A DNA stretch of 64,000 nt from positions 4,898,001 through 4,962,000 of the forward strand of contig CP136490.1 in assembly GCA_032768795.1 (NCBI GenBank). The letters run 5' to 3'. The notes beneath the pieces are model-generated. The model saw only the letters and a program-made list of their open reading frames with translations. It did not search any database and was not told where the DNA came from. Below are positions 58,281 through 64,000 of the stretch, piece by piece (positions within the stretch are counted from its first letter, which is position 1; each line of letters starts with the position of its first letter). The position numbers were made by a program, and so were the translations under genes. This stretch comes from Tremella fuciformis (lineage: Eukaryota > Basidiomycota > Tremellomycetes > Tremellales > Tremellaceae).

Positions 58281-58738
58281 CGTAAGCTGGGCGTTGGGTT
58301 CTTGTGTTGCGTCGTGTTATGAGTAGAAGTTAGTCAGGGAAAGGCGGGCACGAGGGGCGGCTCCACCAAGCGTATATGTAGTGTCTGGCAGCGGCTAGCT
58401 AGTCTCTGCTGCACAAGAGAGCTGCAGCGGGGTAGAAGAGGGGTGACGTCAACCCCGCACTTCCCCACCGGACTTCGGACCAAAGAGCCGAGCGTCGATC
58501 GCCGCACGCCGAGTGGCGCTTCTAACTTGAGTGGGGAGGTAATTATGTAGGAGAGACAAGCGATACATATCAGATCATACCATTGGCTACAGGTGTCATG
58601 GCGCATAACTCTCGGTCAAATTATCAAAGCTATATTGACCCCTCCTCTCGGGCCGTCGTCTCGCCAGCAGTCGAGGCGGTGACGACGTATATCTACATTG
58701 CAGGCTCATATATTCAGATCATCGAGACGGTCGTGTGC
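58281..58738. other. Spacer between the small gene and the aquaporin gene
   Basis: About 460 bases: promoter of the small gene and 3' region of the aquaporin. Nothing else is seen. Confidence 0.4.
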
Positions 58739-60497
58739 TCAGGCCCTCGGGCCGAGCTCGGCGTGCGGTCGTCCAGCGACGTCAGACGAGGCGTATGGGC
58801 CGGTCCGAGTCTGGGTTTGGGTGTTCGCGTGGTGCGTGTGGCCGTAGTTGTTGCCGTTTCCCACAATGGTGCTTTCCGAGGTACGTCCAGCGAGGTCGTT
58901 CTCGCTCATCTGCTGCGCGGGCGGCGAGTCTGGCATCTCCTTGGAGTAGTTGGGTGCGTACTGCATGCCGGGCGACTGCGGGCCCAGGCGCGAGAGCATG
59001 GCTTCAATCCTGTCCAGTCGGTCTTGGAGGTCGCGGTTCGAGGCGTCACGACCATTGTTGCCCGCAGCGCCGCCGCCACCACCGCCGAGGTGCTGCATTA
59101 TGAGCTAGGATCGAGGTCAGATAACTACGACTGACCTGGGCCTGACGCTGGCTCTCGCGGCTGACGACCTCTTCCAGACCAGGGCCCGAGATAGCAAGTG
59201 GCATGCCAAGGGTGCGCTCCTCGTCGTCATGTGCGCCCGCGCGAATAATGATGGTGCGCTGAGGGCCCTGGTCGGCATCCGCCTCTGGACCAAGCACAGT
59301 CTCGTATTGGAGGTATTTCTGCTTTGAGCTGTGCACCGCGGCGCAACCATGCAAGAACGCACGAGCATCTTGAAGAAGCCCGCGGCGATGACAGCGCCCA
59401 AGGCAGGGCCCAGCCAGTAGATCCAGTGGTAGTGCTCGAACGTGGTCAACACAACGCACGGGCCGAAGGACCGAGCGGGGTTGAGGGAGCCGCCAGTGTA
59501 ATACACGCCGAGCATTTCTGCGATCTGCCCGTCAGCCCAGCTGTGTGTTGCGAGCTTCGAAACTCACGAAGAGGGCGAGACCGATGCCGACAGGTGCGAT
59601 GAATGTCGCCTTGTGCTTCTCGGCAGCCAGGAGCAAAATGGCGAGCATGAGTCTGCGCTCAGCTTGACTCAATGGGCTCTTGCGACTTACAGTGCCGTCA
59701 AGAACATCTCAAGGAACAGTCCTTGCGAGATGCTGATACCCTTTGTCAAGGTTGTTCGGACATTCCTGCAGGTCAGCAAGGTGACGGCGCCAGCACCTAG
59801 AAACGTACAAAGTGCCTGGAGTGATGGCTTGGATAAGCCCGGCCCCGGTAATACCGCCCAGCAGTTGGGAAAAGGTCAGAAGAACACCTCGGAGGGGGGT
59901 GATGGCCCCGACAAGGACCATTCCAAGCGACCTGTGGTCAGCGGTGCCGTCATGTTCTGTGAGATCGACTCACACGGCAGGGTTGAACAGGCCGCCAGAG
60001 ACCCGGAAGAAGATCCAGGCGTTGACAGCGAGTGAGAAGCCGAATGCAAGCGAAATGTAAAGACTCCACGTCAGCCCGGTACGCATGAATGGGATGTGGG
60101 ATAGGGCGGACGTACAGACTGGAGGTGTTGACTACTGCCGTGGTGGACCCGTCCTGTCCAGTTGTGGTGTCTGTCGTCACGTTGTTCTGTGGAATCAAAG
60201 CCACACTGCGCTCAGCCGAGGCGTGTTGGCGGGCCGCACACGACTCACTTTGTAGCGCCCAGTGCGAAAAAGAGGAACAAGACCGTCCCGACGTACTCGC
60301 CGACCATGGCAATGAAGTCTGTTGTGTGAGTTGCGGCCTGGCAGAGTCGGTAAGGTCTCACGGTTCTTCGCTGCCAGGAGGTTGGGCTGGTCCTCGGCCT
60401 TCTTGGGCGACCACACCCACTGGCGCCAGTCGCGCCATCGTACGGGGGGAGGGGGGTTGATTCCGCCCTCTTCGAGCTTCTCCCTCAGAGGCGCCAT
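58739..60497 (-). CDS. Aquaporin (MIP family)
   Basis: Six-helix membrane channel. The start at 60497 (MAPLREKLEEGGINPPPPVR) leads to a cytosolic N terminus of about 55 residues. Exons then give the helices and both pore motifs. The first is VSGGLFNPAV-SLGMVLVGA (the intron falls within the motif region at about 59965). The second is YTGGSLNPARSFGPCVV, then HYHWIYWLGPALGAVIAAG. The residues after the second NPA (R, then S) and the YW pair in helix 6 are the pattern of orthodox water channels. Aquaglyceroporins have Asp at the Ser position. The C terminus is about 200 residues, with a Gly run, a coiled-coil segment (NRDLQDRLDRIEAMLSRLG) and His/Thr-rich end. It lies next to glycerol synthesis genes, although the pore signature does not favour glycerol. 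Confidence 0.9.
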
Positions 60498-61314
60498 TGT
60501 GCGTCGATGATTCAGATGTCTCTCTGAGGCTGGTAAGACTGCCGCTGGCTGGCGCTGGTACTGCTCCTGTAGAAGAGGCGAGGACGCAAGAAGCGCAAAG
60601 TGGATCGAATATCCTCACTCTAGCCTCGTGGGTCGCAGGTCAGCGAGCGTTATAGGCAGCCAAAGAGACGGGGGGAGGGAGGGGGAATGACGATGATGCA
60701 CGCCGAGCGTGTCCCGATCGGGCTCTCATGGCTAGCTGCACGCAGCGGGCAGCTGCTGCTTCCGTGCACGCGCAAGCGCCAGAGCCAGGCGGCAGGAATG
60801 ATGCGCGTTCCGATACGACAGCCTTGGGAAACCCTGTACATCTAGATGGGTGTAACCCTGCATCTGCTTGCTCGTATCGCGGCTGCCGTTCCGCTTTCCT
60901 GGGCTCTGCGGTCTGCGGGGGCAGAGGCTACAGCTGGGAGAGAGGGAGTGCGAGTATGCCGAGCGTGACATTTGTGGATTGGATAGTGGATGATGTACGG
61001 CAGGCGCCGAGGAGGCGAAGGTTGGATCGACGTCATATGTGAGCGAGGAAGGGGGAAGATCCGCGTGGCATGCAGAGAGCGGCGTAAGAGTGTCAACGGT
61101 CGATCGTCCGAGTGCCTGGACCTGACTGGATTTCCCCACTCCAACAGCGTCATTGTTTCATGGTCACGCTAACGATTCCAGCAATCCAAATCGACACCAG
61201 CGAGCGTAAGGTAAGTTAACTGCAGTCCCACAGGGCCATGAATAGACTTGGACGACTCCCATCGTCACGACGGAAGAATCTCTAATTGCCTCTTCATACA
61301 ACAGTCATGTCATG
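60498..61314. other. Spacer between the LENG1-like 3' end and the aquaporin start
   Basis: About 820 bases. The frames here are short and without motif. The aquaporin promoter must be in the left part. No gene is called. Confidence 0.4.
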
Positions 61315-62564
61315 TCATATCTCCCAACTGCGCCGAGCGCCGCCAAAGCTACGCTGTGGGTCTGCGCCAGAGAAGAAGCGTCCAGCCCGATCCTTTTCCC
61401 GCTCGAAGCGATCACCCCATGTACCTCCCACACTGCTTGGCGTATCGTCCCATCTCTGTGGCTGCTTCGACTGGGCGATCAGTGCGAGCGCCCTCTGCCT
61501 CTCGGACGTTTCTCGGTTGTGTCGAGCGGTCGCTGGGTCTTTCGACGTATCCGTTGGGTGTCTATGTCTGGATGGAGGATGAGACTTCGACGTATGTGAG
61601 GAAAGGAGCGAATTGACCAGAGACAAGGGGTCGTTGCGATCTTTGCTGCGCAAGTCTTTCCGCCTGTTCATCAGCTTGACCCTTGCTCGCCGAGACTCCG
61701 AGCGACCTCACCTGTCCCTCGCACGACGCTCCTCCGCCTCTTCCCCGATCTCCTTATCCTCCACCCGCTTGAGATCCTTGTCGGTGTACCAGGGCTTCGT
61801 CTCCCTCTCAGGTCTCGACAAATACATGGTGAACGGATCCTCCTTTTCCTTCTCTTTCTGCTTCTGCTTGGCAATGTCGCTCAGCGATGGACCTGCTTTG
61901 CCCCCCTTCTCTCGCTGCCGCAGCATCAGCCTCATCCAAGACCAGACATCAAATCCTCTCACCTCCTCCAGGTCGGTGAAGAAGTTGATGTGCCCGCTCT
62001 TGTCATAGGACCAATCATCTCCACTGGGCGCTGTCCACTCGTCTCGTTTGCCCGAGCTGGCTGGGGCATCCTCGTCTTTCTCGAGATAAGACGCCCTGTG
62101 GCCCTCCTTCGGGAAATCAAAGTCCAGCCGGTCGCGTTTCTTTCTCTCCCTCTTCTCTTCCTGCAGCTTCTTCTTCCTCTGCCGCTCAATCAGCGAGTCA
62201 CCTCTATCTCGAGATGTCGAGGTTGAGGGCAGGTTGTCATCATCCCCAGTGCCATTGCCAGCAGCTGCACTGGGATCTACCGCAAACCCCGTAGGCGATC
62301 CAGCTCGACGACGGAGTTGTGCTAGTCTAGCTTCGGAGTCCTGTCAGGAATGTCAGTGTCCAGCATACAGCAGCTGATGGCCCACGCACGACGTCTATGC
62401 GTTTCTGCTCCCGGGCTAGCTCTTCTGCTGCTGCCTTTGCCTCATCTTCTCGGACTCGCTGCTTGTTCTTCTCGAGATACGGGTGATATGATTTGTGTCT
62501 GCGGCGTCAATACCCTCTAGTACTTCATGAGTATTACTCACTGAAGAATATTCAGCTTGGGCAT
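61315..62564 (-). CDS. LENG1-like CIR_N domain protein
   Basis: Nuclear protein of the leukocyte receptor cluster member 1 family, thought to associate with the spliceosome; the fungal role is unknown. The start at 62564 gives MPKLNILQ, a 40-nt-class intron, then HKSYHPYLEKNKQRVREDEA. This is the CIR_N signature (LNIL-x-HKSxH-x-N-x-RVRxDE). The next exon has RKKKLQEEKRERKKRDRLDF and GHINFFTDLEEV, also a family block. The following one has DIAKQKQKEKEKEDPFTMYL and ETKPWYTDKDL. The last exon is basic, ending PQRSFGGARRSWEI. About 380 residues, rich in Lys/Arg/Glu coiled coil. It is divergent from NPL4, and the second Helitron copy lies 162 bases upstream of its ATG. Confidence 0.78.
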
Positions 62565-62726
62565 GGCTGTGAGGCTCCTCTGAACTGCCTTTGTGCACTT
62601 TGTGCAGTCCTGGAGCCGAGTCAAGGACACATCTGAAGGTGGCGAACGGACTTAACGGCGATCTCCGCTTTGACCACCTCCACTTGCATGACGCTGACGG
62701 TGTTGCACGTAGCAAAGCACCGTTCA

Positions 62727-63409
62727 TCAGCGTAGCTCTTACGGGGCGAATTTCTGCGGGTGTCCCTGGAACGAAAACGGTAAATGGGGGAATTAAATAA
62801 GAAAATTCCGGCCATTCTGATTTCATCAGCACAATCCTAATATGCATTGTGTCCTTGCCAAATTGCCTTTCATCAGAGAATAAAGATCTATGCATGAGGC
62901 TGATGCATGGAATGATCTCTGTAGCAGAACCAATCGCCTACATAGCTACTGCCATACCCTGCCCTATCATTGCACCAAAATGGTTACAATAGCGCAAGTC
63001 TGACAAGACTGCAATAGGCTTGCCAGGTGGCAGCTGTGACATAGCCCCTGTGACCAGCTTGGCATGCCTATGATCATCTGATCAGCCTAGCATGCCCAAC
63101 AAGCACTTGCGCATCTCTTGATGAAGTGCTTTAGCTTGCAACTAATCAATGTTCTACAGTACATCCGGCTTTGCCGGATGCTTGACCCGTAAGGGCTGCG
63201 ATGGCTGCGCCGCTAGGCGCAAGGGGGGGTCTTGGGGGGGTGTCCCACCCCCCCATGTCTAACGGAACCAAAGAACAAGGAATTGCATTAGGTTTTCCAA
63301 ATTGCCTGAGAACCAATAACTTGAATACCTGATTAGAAATTCAGAGCTAAAAAAGAATTGAAATAACGAGCTACGCCCTATCGCGCACTTTCCTGCACGA
63401 TCTACCTAG
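62727..63409 (+). mobile_element. Non-autonomous Helitron, copy 2
   Basis: Same 683 bases as copy 1, offset 12,568, same orientation. The borders are sharp: to the left A precedes TC, to the right T follows CTAG, so this copy sits at the canonical AT target. The 3' hairpin is at about 63380-63401 and the internal CATCCGGC/GCCGGATG hairpin at 63162-63180. It separates the LENG1-like gene (162 bases away) and NPL4 (167 bases away). Confidence 0.85.
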
Positions 63410-63576
63410 TTCGCGCAGGATCTTCGTCTCGTCTTTCACATTGGCCAGCGTACGAGCTCAGTACAGTCGTGGTTCAGCCAACTTTGCAAGGTTCTGGCTG
63501 GTGTACGCTCGCATCTCCGAGAACAAGTGGCAAAACACCCCCATCACTCAGGTCTCGTCAGCCTGCCCGAAGCACC

Positions 63577-64000
63577 ATGGTCAGTCTTCGTTGCGGACGG
63601 TTATGCAATGCGCGTGACTGACATTCCCACAGCTTTTGAGAATCAGGTCTCCGGCGGGAACGTCCCGCCTGAATGTGGATCCCACCACGTCCGGCGTCGA
63701 CTTTGCCAACATGATGTTGGCCACCATACCCAAGGACACACAACCCGATCCGAGCACATTACGACTCTCGAACCAGCCTGGATCAGCGGGGGAGTCTGTC
63801 CCATTCGAGGCTCTGGTGGGCAGGACGGTGGCCGACATGGGTTTTTCGTATGCTGTCTCAAAGCTCTGCGGACTCAGCTGACGCCTCCAGTCATGGGGAT
63901 CTTCTGTTCATGTCTTACAAACCACTAACTGCCGACCCGTCGTCACATCCGACTACGGAGGCATCTACCTCGACTACGCGACCCGCTGGATCTTCTCAGC
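63577..64000 (+). CDS. NPL4: Npl4, Cdc48 cofactor (N-terminal part)
   Basis: Npl4 with Ufd1 guides ubiquitinated clients to the Cdc48/p97 ATPase in ER-associated degradation and chromatin extraction. Exon 1 provides only the initiator ATG (63577-63579, CACC context), followed at once by a GTCAGT donor. Exon 2 starts at 63633 and reads LLRIRSPAGTSRLNVDP, MLATIPKDTQPDPSTLRLSN and FEALVGRTVADMGFS. A third exon continues HGDLLFMSYKPLTADPSS. This is the ubiquitin-like N-terminal domain of Npl4 (the family reads IRSPDG-x-xR, then LxLSNQP, then HGDLLFLxYKP). The window ends inside the gene. The joined frame has no stop. Confidence 0.88.

Noticed and set aside
50159..63409. The repeat as a segmental duplication or assembly error
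   Set aside because: Both borders are sharp and end in TC/CTAG with a terminal hairpin, and the flanks are unrelated unique genes. A duplicated contig end would not stop at such termini. An assembly error cannot be fully excluded from sequence alone.
1..64000. tRNA or rRNA genes, CRISPR arrays, bacterial operons
   Set aside because: I saw no convincing GTTCRA-type tRNA arm in a cloverleaf context, no rRNA-like segment and no regularly spaced repeats. This was by eye; tRNAscan and Rfam searches would settle it.

Overview
The window looks like nuclear DNA of a basidiomycete fungus, most likely a tremellomycete yeast or yeast-like relative. Genes are compact, with many short introns (mostly about 40-60 nt, GTRNGT donor, CTNAC branch, YAG acceptor), GC-rich coding sequence, long Ser/Pro-rich disordered proteins, and fungal genes such as DASH subunit Dam1 and Ste7-type MAPKK. 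Most genes are split, so several were assembled by eye across introns. Placement below 'basidiomycete' is inference.

Layout. 0-6 kb: end of an alpha-arrestin-like gene, a STEEP1-like gene, then three minus-strand genes of an unrecognised, fast-diverging family. 6-12.4 kb: two paralogous cytochrome P450 genes, divergent around 1.8 kb. 12.5-18.8 kb: a DNA ligase paralogue, CDC73 (Paf1 complex) and DAM1 (kinetochore). 18.8-25.5 kb: a 2 kb gene-poor stretch with a C22 run, a Pro-rich unknown, an SCI1-like nuclear protein, and the divergent ribosomal protein genes RPS9 and RPL21. 25.6-31.3 kb: telomerase reverse transcriptase and glutathione reductase. 31.4-46 kb: RhoGEF, a large disordered unknown, a Ste7-type MAPKK, and a poly-Q CWCH2 zinc-finger protein. 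46-53.7 kb: BMS1 and NOP9, both ribosome biogenesis. 53.9-60.5 kb: GPD1, a Gpp-type phosphatase, a small unknown and an aquaporin, i.e. glycerol synthesis plus a membrane channel. 61-64 kb: a LENG1-like CIR_N protein and the start of NPL4.

Mobile DNA. Two 683-bp copies of one sequence (50159-50841 and 62727-63409) match base for base by eye. They begin TC, end in a hairpin followed by CTAG, and lie in the same orientation. These are non-autonomous Helitron hallmarks. Both copies sit in divergent promoters of housekeeping genes.

Most worth following: the identical Helitron pair, the tandem orphan family at 1.3-6 kb, the linked glycerol genes, a 23-nt intron forced by the STEEP1-like reading frame, and a mitochondrial-presequence-like extension without ATG upstream of glutathione reductase.
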